64,000 bases of DNA from positions 1 to 64,000 of the forward strand of contig VTPC01004299.1 in assembly GCA_011009095.1 (NCBI GenBank), read 5' to 3'. The position numbers and the translations under genes were made by a program. This stretch comes from Ignelater luminosus (taxonomy: Eukaryota; Arthropoda; Insecta; Coleoptera; Elateridae). The first letter of the stretch is position 1, and each line of letters starts with the position of its first letter. The notes under the pieces are model-generated. The model made no database searches. It was not told where the DNA came from and saw nothing but the letters and a program-made list of their open reading frames with translations. Shown in pieces: positions 10,893 through 21,345 of the stretch.

Positions 10893-11725
10893 AAAATGTT
10901 TTGCATTTTCTCTATAAACATTGAAAACGATAATTAGAATCTTACTTTAACAAAAAATTTCAAAAGCCCTAATTTTGAGGCCGGAGAGGTCCGAACGGTC
11001 CGACAAACCCGAGAAGCCAAAAGGACCGAAAAGTGTATAAGATTAGGCAAGCCTGAACGGCCCAAAAGGCCGCGAAGTTCATAAGGTTATACAGGCCGGA
11101 ACGGCTCAAAGGGTCAAAGGGTTCCGGGCGGTTCGAACGGCTTGACAGACCCGAGAAGCCCAAAGGGCCGAAAAATCCAAAAGGCTCGACAGATGCAAAA
11201 CGGTCCGACATACGGGCCTGAAGGGCCAAGAAATCCAAAATACTCTATAGGCCGGAACGGCCTGAACGGTCCGAGAGGTTCGAACGGCTAGAGAGATCCG
11301 ATAAGCCCAAAGGGCCAAAAAATCTCAAAGGCTAGACTGACACAAAATGGTCCGACAAGCCCGAAGGGCTGAAAAGTTCAAAAAGCTCTACAGGCCAGAA
11401 CGGCCCAACGGTCCAAGGGGTCCGAGAGGTTCGAACAACTAGACAGACCCGAGGAGCCCGAAGGGCCAAAAAGTCCAAAAGGCTCGACAACACCGACGGC
11501 CTGAAAGACAGGAAAGGCCCGAAAGATAAAGAAATCCAAATGCCCCGTATGGCCTGACAGGCTCCATCGGCTCGACAGGCCTGATAAGACCAAACGGTTC
11601 AAGAGGTCCGAACGGCCTGATACATTTTTAAACTGAGGCCCGGCGCGACGCGAATCCGAGCTTCGACCCAGACCGCATAAACGCCCGACTAGAATACCCG
11701 GCCCGTGCAGGCCTCTAGTGTAAAG
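10893..11725 (-). repeat. GC-rich tract 2 with AT-rich tail
   Basis: Minus orientation. The head at the right (11630-11725, read on minus) is the best preserved: AGGCCTGCACGGGCCGGG, TATTCTAGTCGGGCGTTTAT, GGGTCGAAGCTCGGATTCG, then CTCAGTTTAAAAATGTATC. The body (10966-11630) is the usual CGGGCC/TTCGGG word mixture. The left end (10893-10965) is an AT-rich tail that reappears beside tract 4 (37190-37253) in the matching orientation: both carry CTTACTTTAACAAAAA and CTCTATAAACATT. This is a different tail from that of tracts 1, 5, 7 and 9. The 11378-11767 minus frame across it is an artefact. Confidence 0.8.
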
Positions 11726-11840
11726 TGTAGAGGACAAACGGAAGATGCAGAGGAAGAAAGAACACACCTTAAAACTTCATACTTTTCCAGGCTTTGTTAC
11801 GAGGTAATAGACTTACTTATTGATCGGTTGTGAAATAAAT

Positions 11841-12181
11841 TAAGTATAAATCAAAATAACAACTTACCAAGTAATCCATCAAATTCCCAACAAACTTCAT
11901 CTACCAATAATAAATACATTCAAAAATTTTCAGATGGTTATGATCAATGGCTTAGCTTTCGACATACTTTTAATTGCATGATGAATAATGATGTAACTAT
12001 TCCAGATATTCGGAAATTCTATTATCTAAACGGAGCTTTAGAAGGTAAAGCAGTTCAACTGTTATATTATCTACTAGTGTTAAACACCAACTAGGAAGTA
12101 GCATGGAAGATGTTAAAAGATAAATGTGAAAACGAGTCTTATTATAATAAATCAGCACGTGAAGAATTTGTTCAAGGGATC
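11841..12181 (+). pseudogene. BEL/Pao-like retrotransposon gag fragment (DUF1759-like)
   Basis: One frame, interrupted by a TAG near 12093, reads YIQKFSDGYDQWLSFRHTF, IPDIRKFYYLNGALEGKAV and then EVAWKMLKDKCENESYYNK. This matches the gag-like domain of BEL/Pao retrotransposons, where a stretch of form F.G....W..F...F precedes a KF.YL...L.G.A block and an AW..L motif. Protease, reverse transcriptase and LTRs are absent. The fragment sits between GC-rich tracts 2 and 3 and stops exactly where tract 3 begins. Confidence 0.7.
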
Positions 12182-12354
12182 TGAGAGGTTCGAATGGCTT
12201 CACAGACCCGAGAAGCCCGAAGGGTCGAAAAGGTTCGACAGGCTCGACAAGACCGGAGAGGCCCGAAGGGTCGAGAAGTCCAAATTTCCGACAGGTTCCA
12301 TCGGCTTGACAGGTCCGACAAGACCGAACGGTTCAAGAGACCCGAACGGCCAAA
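12182..12354 (-). repeat. GC-rich tract 3 (short, no head)
   Basis: About 170 bp of GACCCGAGAAGCCCGAAGGG-type words (minus orientation). It lacks both the head and the known tails. Its right edge joins directly onto the 5' region of hAT-like copy B at CCAAATATCTC. The same arrangement, mirrored, is seen at tract 4 and copy F. Confidence 0.75.
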
Positions 12355-13061
12355 TATCTCTTTTAATAAGTTTTTGGTTATTATAATTTCGTTTTCTTTA
12401 ACGGTAAAATAACGTTACTATTTCGCTTAATGTCCCCCTTGGTTTTTAATTATTACATTTCTAGAATCACAGTATTCTCGAAATTCCCTCCTCTGGGCGT
12501 CAATGTAAAACCAAAATCATTTTATATTACAGTAACTAAGTTGCTTGTAACACGTTTGTGTTAACTCGATCGAAAAGTCAATCTATGGCGATTCCGTTAA
12601 GTGTTCAACATCAATATGTGTACCGCCGACCGCATTATTCAACTCAATCAGTGACTGAGTCGCTTATGCTACTATCAAAAACAACATTCACTTATGCAAG
12701 ATGGGAACTTTCCATTACAATGTAGGATACATTTGAAAATATCGATTTTTGGATACTCTCAGTTTTTAATTTCCAAACAAATACAATTTACTGAAGAGAA
12801 CGTCCAAAAAACACTCATTATTAATGTCAACTCTCTTCTACTTAATGCAATTAGTCGTGTGTCTATAGACTAGTGTTGAAACTATATTGTTAGCTCCTAT
12901 CAGGAATTCAGAACATCAACGGGATATATCGTATGACTGGTATGACGATTTCCACAGTATGAGCGAATTAATGTGCCTACATATTGTTATCGATTTGATA
13001 CAAAGAATAACGTTTCGTTTTCGATTAATAACGTTATCTTTTATAACGTTGCACATCCCTG
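12355..13061 (+). mobile_element. hAT-like 690-bp family, copy B (nearly full length)
   Basis: Begins at CAAATATCTCTTTTAATAAG (about 20 bp of the 5' end replaced by the GC tract) and runs to a 3' end CACATCCCTG at 13052-13061. Contains ATTATAATTTCGTTTTCTTT, AACGGTAAAATAACGTTACT, TATGGCGATTCCGTTAAGTG, CGCTTATGCTACTATC and near the end ACGTTTCGTTTTCGATTAAT. The 12887-13072 frame inside it is not a gene. Confidence 0.8.
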
Positions 13062-14759
13062 AAATAAAGTAGTATTTATTCTCGTTTGTTCTTGTAAATC
13101 TTCAGCTAAACAATACGAGATAGCTAGACAAATGAGTTCTTTAAAAACGTTTGGATTTTTTCTTTGTTTTATTTTTCTTTAAATAGTTTTGTTTGGGATT
13201 AATGTTGGGATAAATTTTCGAAAGTTCCGGTTTATACTAAACAAGAAGAAGCTGGAAACGACCAAGAATATTTATTAATATTAACTTGTTGAGTTTGAGT
13301 GTTAGAAATGCTGCACAGTTCATATACCCACAGACACATAGAAAGTTCGGGTAAAGGAATCTATAAAATAACATTTCCAGTAAAGTCTGGAGTATATAGA
13401 GATGAATATTATTTTATATGCAAATTATTTTCTAACGAACAGGAAACTTGTTGTGAGTACTTGAATGAACAGAAGGCGCTTATTATATGTATGAGAATCT
13501 GTCAGTGTCACAGCAAAGTTGGGCGTTTTATGTACAATTATTAATTAAGTAAAACATCTGTAGAAGCGGCGTTTATGGCGTGTGTATAAGACGGGTAAAG
13601 ATGTAGCACGCAAGGAGCTCGTCATTACTTCACTACGGAGGTCGGACAGACATCAACATGCACGCTCTTACATAACCAAACACGGCATTTGTTATGTATG
13701 CAAAACAGAGTTTACGATGGAAATATTAAAATTAATACCCCAATTCCATGTATAAAACGTAGCTCAGGCTATCCTGAATTCACTTTGAAATTTTCCAGCT
13801 TCGTAGATGCGCTCTCTCCAAACATTTTCTACAAAGTTATGAAATGCCTCTTCAAAATGTATTCTCGACGTTATTGTATTTGCCTTTATTTATGTTGGAA
13901 ATAATTTTTTCGTGTGTAACTATGTATGTATGTGTACATTTCCATACGTCACACTAGAGCAACCTGTGCATGGATGTGTATACGTGTACGTTTGTTAATA
14001 TTTTAGAATCCAGACAAAACCTGCCGCACCTAAACTTCCGGTTAAATTGTTGCTTGTAATCGTGGAGCTTTATTAAAGTGGCATTTATTTTGTGTACGAA
14101 ACAAGCCCACTCCATTCCATTTAGAGACCATTTTATATTGCGTTATACACTGATTACAAAATTAGAAGAAAATTTTATTTTTATTACATTAAAATTACGT
14201 CCCCATTCTCTTTTCATGTGCATACGTGATTGTATCAAGTTATTTTTATTTTGCTGAAATTATTTAAAATAATAAATAAAAAGGTGGTTTTTACTCATTT
14301 CTATGTTTTTGTTTTTCGTTCTGCAACATCCACGTTTACAACAGTGTGAAATGTGATGAAACGTTCTTTGAGGTTTCATTGAATCCCTGGAAGTGTTTAT
14401 TATATTTCACGAAAGCATTCATGACATGTGTGTTAATATGCATTCGGGAAATTGTTCCGAAAATAACGTAGTATTTGTAATTTCCATTTACGTACAACCA
14501 CATTTGTAAAACGGAACATAATTTGTGAATTATTAAAATTTTAAAATAGGATACGCTTTTTTTATTCTACGAGCTTTCTACGAAATTAGGAACGCCGAAA
14601 TCTAATTTGCATGAAAAGATAATTATGAGACTCTGGTACTAACTACAATATCGAGAAAATGACTTTAAAATTTATTAATTTAGCACTGTAATCTGAAACT
14701 GTCCAAATGGCCCCGTATGGCATGAATAGTGTACTATATAATATGTCATATGATGATTA
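13062..14759. other. no gene recognised; mostly AT-rich
   Basis: Two short frames, 13299-13544 (81 codons) and 13689-13904 (71 codons), have neither domain motifs nor visible splice context. A small GC-richer patch lies at 13565-13680. Otherwise nothing stands out. Confidence 0.55.
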
Positions 14760-15000
14760 GTAGCCGAGAGTTACCATTCTCCTAAATAAATTGTGTTCGT
14801 CTAGAAGTAAAAACTCGAGAAAATCTTTATACGTATTTAAACAGAAAGTCTCCAATGCCCGTCAGTGAATGTTGTTTTATTTATCTGAATAGAAGCAGAG
14901 CAAAGAAACGCATATTAATAGTGGCGTACTGATGCTGAACACTTAACGGGATCGCCATAAATTGGCCGTTCGATCCTGCGGTATTTCACTTAACCTACTG
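14760..15000 (-). mobile_element. hAT-like 690-bp family, copy K (internal fragment)
   Basis: Matches the family in reverse: TATTTAAACAGAAAGTCTCC, AGTGAATGTTGTTTTATTTA, CTGAATAGAAGCAGAGCAAA, CTTAACGGGATCGCCATAAA. Both termini are missing. Confidence 0.65.
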
Positions 15001-15004
15001 TAAT

Positions 15005-15541
15005 TCCTGAAATAATGCACTATTTCAATTAGATGTCACTGATTTTCATTGAGAAATCTTATTTCACAACGTTGACACTTCATTTTGCGGTACCTACTGC
15101 ATAATTATTTCAGTAGGTGTTGATTACATGGGCAATGTGCTGCGCTTTCAACGAAGGGTATCTTTGTTTTATAGATCCATTGGGTTTGAATCGTACCATC
15201 TTCTTTTCAAGGTAGATTAATTAGTGAAAACGAAATTTGCAAATCTTGCTTTGATTTCTCTGTAAGTAGTATTCAGAATATTTTCTTTAATATAATAATG
15301 ACAACAATTACCATAAATATACCTTAAAATATCTTAGATAGGAAACAAAAATGCAGTTTATGAAGTAGTTGACAACATAATAATAATAAATAAAAGAACT
15401 AAATGCAAGTTATAAACTGTCTATTCAATTGGGTTACACAAAGCTTATATCAGGAAGGCTAGGCAATAATCTTCTTGGTTTCTGACTTGTTTTCTTAGTA
15501 TCGAGATGTTTTTGTTTTCAGTTCAATATTTCAGTGATTCT
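15005..15541. other. no gene recognised
   Basis: AT-rich spacer between a hAT-like fragment and the 3' side of the LINE remnant. Part of it may be the degraded 3' untranslated end of that LINE, but this is not shown. Confidence 0.5.
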
Positions 15542-17120
15542 CTATGATACGCATTTGTTTCTAGGTTTAGAATTTTGTGAAATCTTATTTTGATCCATGC
15601 TTCCTTCAATTGGAGAAGAAGTCTCTGCAAATCTAGCTTCTGCTTGTTTCCAATCCAAGCTATTTTTCTTAAGTATCTTGCCTATCTCACTGTTCCATGA
15701 CCTCTTGGATCTGTTACGTTTTCGTTTCCTGTATTCCGCCATCGTCCAGATCTGTTTCACGACTCTCCGCTCATCCATCCTTACCAGGTGCCTAAAGCAC
15801 TTCAATTGTCTACTTTCTACTTTATTTAATCAAGGCGTAGCATTACACATCTCACGAATACGATTATTGCTAACTCGGTCGGCCTTGGTCACCGCTATCT
15901 GAGCTTGCTACGTTCTCAGTCATATTCACTGCCATATGCAAGTATGGGTACACAATTTCAGACACCTTGGTTTTGGTTGTCGAGCTTATTTCTTTCTTTC
16001 TTGTAAAGCGCGCAGTATAACTTTGTTTGTCACATTTCTAACTCAATTGCTTGTTCCTTGCTCCTTCAGAATTCAAGATCGAGCTCAAATGTTTAAAGTT
16101 TTCGCGTTGCATAATGAGCCTTTTATTCAATCTGATATCCATAGACTGTTGTTTTATGCTCATCTGGAAACTCTTAAACCCATCATTCCAAACATTCAGA
16201 TCGTTTAGCATGTCTTTTATTGTCTTTGTTTTAATTACTAAATCGTCCGCATGTAGTAATTCTGATACGTACAGTTGTCGCAGTTTTCGCACTCCTTCTT
16301 TAGTCCGAGTCTGAGCAGGAGACTTATATTCTGCCTTGCCTTGCTCCCGCTGTTTTTATAAATTTCTTTGTTCTAATGTCCCATATTTTTCGCCTTGGAG
16401 CATTTTTAAATGCTTTCTTCAAGTCGACAAGACATAGTAGCAGTTTCTTTTCATATTGCATAGGTTTTTTTATTAATTGTCTTACCGTGATGATCACGAC
16501 CAGGTCTAAAGCCGTACTGATTGTCGTCTACTGTCATTTCTGTTGTGTTTCTTAATCTTCTTTCCAATATGGCTTCGTAGATTTTCCAAGTAACATATAG
16601 TATTGATCTGTACATTTTTATTGGTTCACTTTTCTTGTGAATTGGTAAAATAGTAGTTAGATCCAATCATTGCTATTCTGGGCTCTATTCACAATCTTCC
16701 ACTTTTTGATTTTCTAATTGCCGTTTTTACTTCTTTCATTGCAATCTCGTCCTCCATAGAGTGTTCTTCCGTACTAGTTCCGTTATGATACCTCCGCCTA
16801 AAATTTCATAAAAGTGCAGCCGCCATCTGCCCATAATCTCCTTATTTGTTACCAATTCAGCATCTTAGATGTAGTTGACACTGTCTGTTTTTCCTTTCCT
16901 TAAACCTTTTATTATCCTGAAAAGTAGTTCAGCGTTTCCTTTGCAATCTTTCTAAATTTTGTGCCCAAATTCTTTCCAGCTTTGTGTTTTAGCTTCCTGT
17001 ACTATTTCCAATTTTCTTTAAATTTGGATCTCTGCTCTACTCACTACAAATATCTTTCACAACTCTTCGAGGTCGTTCAGCTTTTAGTTGTTCTTCAGAA
17101 TCGTAAATCTTCCGCCTTCT
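15542..17120 (-). pseudogene. non-LTR retrotransposon (LINE) reverse-transcriptase pseudogene
   Basis: Read leftwards on minus. An upstream linker (FRIIKGLRKGKTDSVNY, then LVTNKEIMGRWRLHFYEILG, about 16790-16920) leads to RT fingers ILPIHKKSEPIKMYRSI and DDNQYGFRPGRD (16451-16666), CLVDLKKAF (about 16400-16430), and SELLHADDLVI (16240-16280), where the active-site YADD has become HADD. Then ENFKHLSSILNSEG (near 16050), DRVSNNRIREMC (about 15850), and a C-terminal region with LKCFRHLVRMDERR and KRSWNSEIGKILKKNSLDWK (15542-15805). The order is normal for an endonuclease-type LINE, but the endonuclease is absent or unrecognisable. Stops and frameshifts throughout make it dead. I do not assign a clade. 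Confidence 0.85.
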
Positions 17121-17343
17121 GACTTCCCGCTGTGTATTCTAAGCCCTATTTCAGAGATATGTCTCCATCTAGTAACATTTTGCCAAATGTTCACTTCATT
17201 GCATACCACATAAATGGCCTTGTTCCATGGGAGCGTATCTACTACCTTTGTTCTTCGTTTCTGTCAAACCCATGCTCGTTTTTTCACTCTTCCTCATTGT
17301 TGCTTAATCCTTGTACGCTTTTGAAAACTCATGACCATTTGCT

Positions 17344-17372
17344 ATCTCTCTCTTCTCTCTTTCTCTCTCTCT

Positions 17373-17416
<44 letters not shown>
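17344..17416 (+). repeat. (TC)n microsatellite with a C run
   Basis: About 73 bp of TC dinucleotides interrupted by a run of ten C. It generates the Leu/Ser-rich frame at 17132-17422, which is not a gene. Confidence 0.95.
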
Positions 17417-17419
<3 letters not shown>

Positions 17420-20400
17420 TAATTCTGAATCAACACACTTTTGTATTTTATATCCTTCTTGAGGTCTACTAATGTTTTCTAATTTCTTCCAAGTGAAATT
17501 TGGAGGGTATTCGTGTGGTTACATTACTTCTAAAAACGCGTTACGCTCTTTCGTCCACTACTGGACGTCCGTCGTGAAGATTTTGACGTGCGATGAATGT
17601 CCATTCGACCTACGTTTGCTATATGGGGGAAAAGTCGTTTCTCCCGAAAAATATACGTAGTCTGACTAGTATGGGTTGAATGTGTAAAGATTAGATAAGA
17701 TCAGAGCAAGGACTATAAGTACACCATCCAATTAATTTTGTACCTCGGGATGAGAACTACATTTTTGATTTTAATGTAAGTAAATAGATCACTGTCTTTG
17801 CAACTAACTAACTGTAACATGTGATAGGGTGTATTGCCGATAAAACGTCGGTATTTTGTAAGAAAATAATTTTTGGTAAGCCTAAGTAAGTTTAGATATG
17901 CTCTAAAAGTGCAAGTTTCATAATAAACTTTCTAAGGTGATCTTTCTAGGTTAGAAAGGAAGCAAATCAAGTCTATACAAACTTGATCTAAACAGCAGAC
18001 TAGATTTATCATTAGATTTTCTTAGAAATAGATTCATTGTGTTTCCTCGATGAAAACCACAAAGTTTCCAATACACTCCTGTAAATATTGAATAAAGATC
18101 CTTAAATTTTTCTTCTATGTTATTCCTGTTTTTGTAATGTAAACTTGACTCTTACAACTAGCCCTAAAGATAAAAGATTTGGAGCGCTAATATCCGAAGA
18201 CTTCGCAGGATAACGTAAGTCGCCTCCGCGAATTGGATCTGATAAATTGTCTAACAAAATTAAAAAACAGTTATAGAGATAAAACGATTAATTCACTCTG
18301 TATCATAAGTAATAAAGCACTAAAAGGGCCGAAAATATGTTGCACCAGAAACCAGGAAATGGTTGTATTGGAAGAAAGTCACTTTGTTTAGTTTTGACCA
18401 GATCAGTGGTCAAAACTTATTTAGATTGTTCAGAAATTGTTCGAATCGCCCAAAAACGGTTAGAATTGAATGGGATCTCGTTTTAACGTCAAATCTTGAA
18501 AGTTTTCATAAAGTGACAAGAATGTGGTATAGTCCTTAGGGATAACTGTAGGGCCCTGCATTCCGGCGCTATTGTTCTTAAGACTGTATCCTTCACGCCG
18601 TGGCGTCTTTTAAACCAAGCTCGCTGGATCTAGACTGGACAGCCGAAAAACACTCCTCCAACTTCAAGTTGTTGTGGGCTCTATGCTGAAGACAAAGTAA
18701 GAGTAAGTAAGTCAGTGTGTCAACCTCTGAGACACCAGGCGACCTCCCTGAGTATTTAGTTTTATACCGGTAAATGGGGCTGTGCCGGGGTGGTCTTTTA
18801 ATGCCTTGGGGGATATGATGCATTGCAAGATAATGAAGCAAAACTGTGATAAAGCTCTAATTCAAAATAAGCGATTTTAGTCAATCAATCTGGAGTGATA
18901 AGCATGAGACTCCCACTTATACCCACACTTATAGTGCTAAAATTAAATAAAAGTCCCGTGCGGAGAAGTATTGGATTTTTGACAAAACTCTGTTTTTTGG
19001 GCACCGGTTACATACATTTTTGTTGCATAATAATGAAAGTAAGATTTGGCAACTAAAAATCTTCAATTCACCATTTTGCACGTGACTTTATAGTCATGGT
19101 AATAAGCTTCCAAACAATTACATTCATTATAGGTGTGTGCTCTTAGACCAATCAAAAATCAGGCTTGATTGTGATAACCAGCTGGCAATGACGTCACGCG
19201 CATGGGCTCTACCAAAAAGTACCAGTCAGCGCAGTGCCCTGAATTAATAGCGTCAAACTGAGCGGCAGTACGTCATTGTCGTCAGTTGATATGTAAGATA
19301 GCTCGATTTAGGATACTAGGATACTTACAAGGTGACCTACTAGATGGCGTACACAATTTCCTTAAATATAATTGATGACTTTTAGAATGACGTTAAACTG
19401 AAAGGAGAAAAATATTATGGTGGTGGAGGACTCGGGTCTATATATTTATATAACTGCTTGGATGTTTTTTCGTTGTTTAATATTTATTGTTTCATTTGTT
19501 CGGTCTTCAATGAGGCAACAGTGTTGTCAGATTATAAAAAAGTATCTCAAATTGTATATTGAAATAAATTTGAAACCAAATTCTAAAATTGCCTAGGCAG
19601 ATAAAGTTATGCTTCCCTCATGTTTTTCAATCAGAAAAGTTGCCACTATAGTGACAGTTGCAGAAAAACGTTATTATCTAGATTAGAGCCACGAAGATCA
19701 GTCAGTGTATCATTGTCAAGTTCGACACCTGGTTGAAGAATTATTATCCGATTGAAAAGTCCTGACGGATGTCTTTGGAACTTTTTACATTTTTTACAAT
19801 TTTTGAGAAAGTTTTACAGTTTATGATTAGAAGGTATAAAATTCATCTTTCGTCTCTTAATTTGCTTTCGTTTATAGCAAGTAATCAAGAACTGTTTAAT
19901 ATCTCTTTAAATAAGCAAAAAAGTCTTTGGAAAGTCTACGTTAGATGTCATAGGCAGAAATACCAAGACTTTTTGGACTTACCGCTTGACTATCTAACAC
20001 TTGAACAAAAAATGAGTATGTAGTATCAACATGATGGTTGTCCGGCACAAAATACAAAACAGCTATGACGTCATAACTTGAAAACTGATGACGTCACGGG
20101 CATGTAAGATAAGTCAGAATCAGCAAAGTTAAAAATATTAGTTTACCTGTTTCAGGATTTTTGCGAAATGTGATTGGTATTGGGATTATTGAATTTATTC
20201 TATAAGTGTTTTCCACACTGTCTGACACTAAGAATGGCAAACAGGATGGACGCTTTCGTATCCATGTTTAACCTTCTTTTTTTATTCTATCATTGGATTT
20301 ATGCACACAGTTCCAAAATTTCTATGTCAGTCAGTTCAGAGGCAGGTAGAAAGTTTATCGATTTTACTAGTTTGAGGATTCTCTACTTGGTTTTTAAATT

Positions 20401-20740
20401 ATTAGATATTCCAAGAGCTAATTTAGAAAGATTATCTCAAGGTTTACAGAAAAATATTATTAATTAATTTCGATCGGTTTCTAGTGTGTAAAACTTCAAC
20501 CTTTAGTTCTTCTTTACGTTGTCAACGTAAATTGTCTGATTAGAATAACTCATGTTACGTTACTACTTGTTATATTAATTGTAATATTGTTACAAAATAA
20601 ATAAAATATAGATATTTGGCTCTGATTAAACTTTCATTATCATACGTAGCCTAACAATTTGCAATAATTAAATTAGCAGTTGGGCTTCAAAGTTTTACTT
20701 TTTACAAATCAAAATAATTAATTAAAATAAAAAAGACAAT
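17420..20740. other. long stretch with no gene recognised
   Basis: Frames at 18593-18841 (minus), 19769-20023 and 20174-20467 have no motif I know. A moderately GC-rich patch at 18540-18800 and another at 19130-19310 stand out. Three palindromic TGACGTCA words occur near 19190, 20066 and 20090; two of them sit in similar wider phrases (ATGACGTCACGCGCATG and ATGACGTCACGGGCATG). These could be the ends of an unrecognised repeat or CREB/ATF-type sites. Confidence 0.5.
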
Positions 20741-20744
20741 TGCA

Positions 20745-21000
20745 AAATAAGAGACAAAACCATCCGTCTTGCAAACCGCCCATAAAGTTTTGGTATACAA
20801 AATGCCAAGTTCAAATCCTACCAGTGACATTTTTTTCAATTTGAAATTTCCAAAAAAAAATTTTCTAATTTAATCCTAATCCTCAAATAGATTTTTACGT
20901 AGATTCAAAAACAAAAATATTAAAGATTAAGGAAGCTAATGATAATTAATAAAAATAGAAAGAAAATAAACAAGTCAAGGTTGTACAGACAATTCTGTCT
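20745..21000 (+). mobile_element. tRNA-like SINE fragment (plus copy)
   Basis: GGTATACAAAATGCCAAGTT followed by CAAATCC resembles a tRNA T-arm/B box and is followed by an AT-rich tail. The phrase CAAAATGCCAAGTTCAAATC is shared with the minus-strand copy at 21261-21341. The A-box part is poorly preserved and no tRNA cloverleaf can be folded, so this is not a tRNA gene. The tail boundary near 21000 is approximate. Confidence 0.45.
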
Positions 21001-21009
21001 AGTGTTTGG

Positions 21010-21345
21010 ATGAGAATTGAAAGAGAAACTAAGCCATTAAACATTTATTTGCACAAAAAAATCTATTTAGGCCAATCTAAAAATCTTTCTATATTATATT
21101 CTTACGTTTTTGAATTTAAAAAGGATATAATTCATTTAGTTTGTCAGGATTTTTCTAGAATTGGGTTTTTTGTGCATCTTAAATTAAAAAAAAAACATAT
21201 TTGGGAATTTAGAAATTTTCTAAGAATTAAAAATGATTTTGTGCAAATTAAAGAAAAATTATGTCACTAGCGGGATTTGAACTTGGCATTTTGTTAGGAA
21301 AAAGCACATTAGCGCGATTCCATGGCTTGACTACGTAAGATTATC
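21010..21345 (-). mobile_element. tRNA-like SINE fragment (minus copy, facing the first)
   Basis: On minus, TAGTCAAGCCATGG (an A-box-like word) is followed about 50 bp later by AAGTTCAAATCCCGC (a B-box-like word) and then GCTAGTGACAT, matching the plus copy at 20801-20830. The AT-rich tail runs toward the first copy, so the two converge. The open frame 21010-21270 on plus is antisense to this tail and looks spurious. Confidence 0.5.

Noticed and set aside
17132-17422. 96-codon Leu/Ser-rich frame
   Set aside because: Its second half is the TC microsatellite and its first half is antisense to the LINE remnant's upstream region.
20745-21345. Functional tRNA genes
   Set aside because: T-arm-like words are present but the acceptor and D stems do not pair, and the sequence occurs as a diverged inverted pair. 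A SINE is the better reading.
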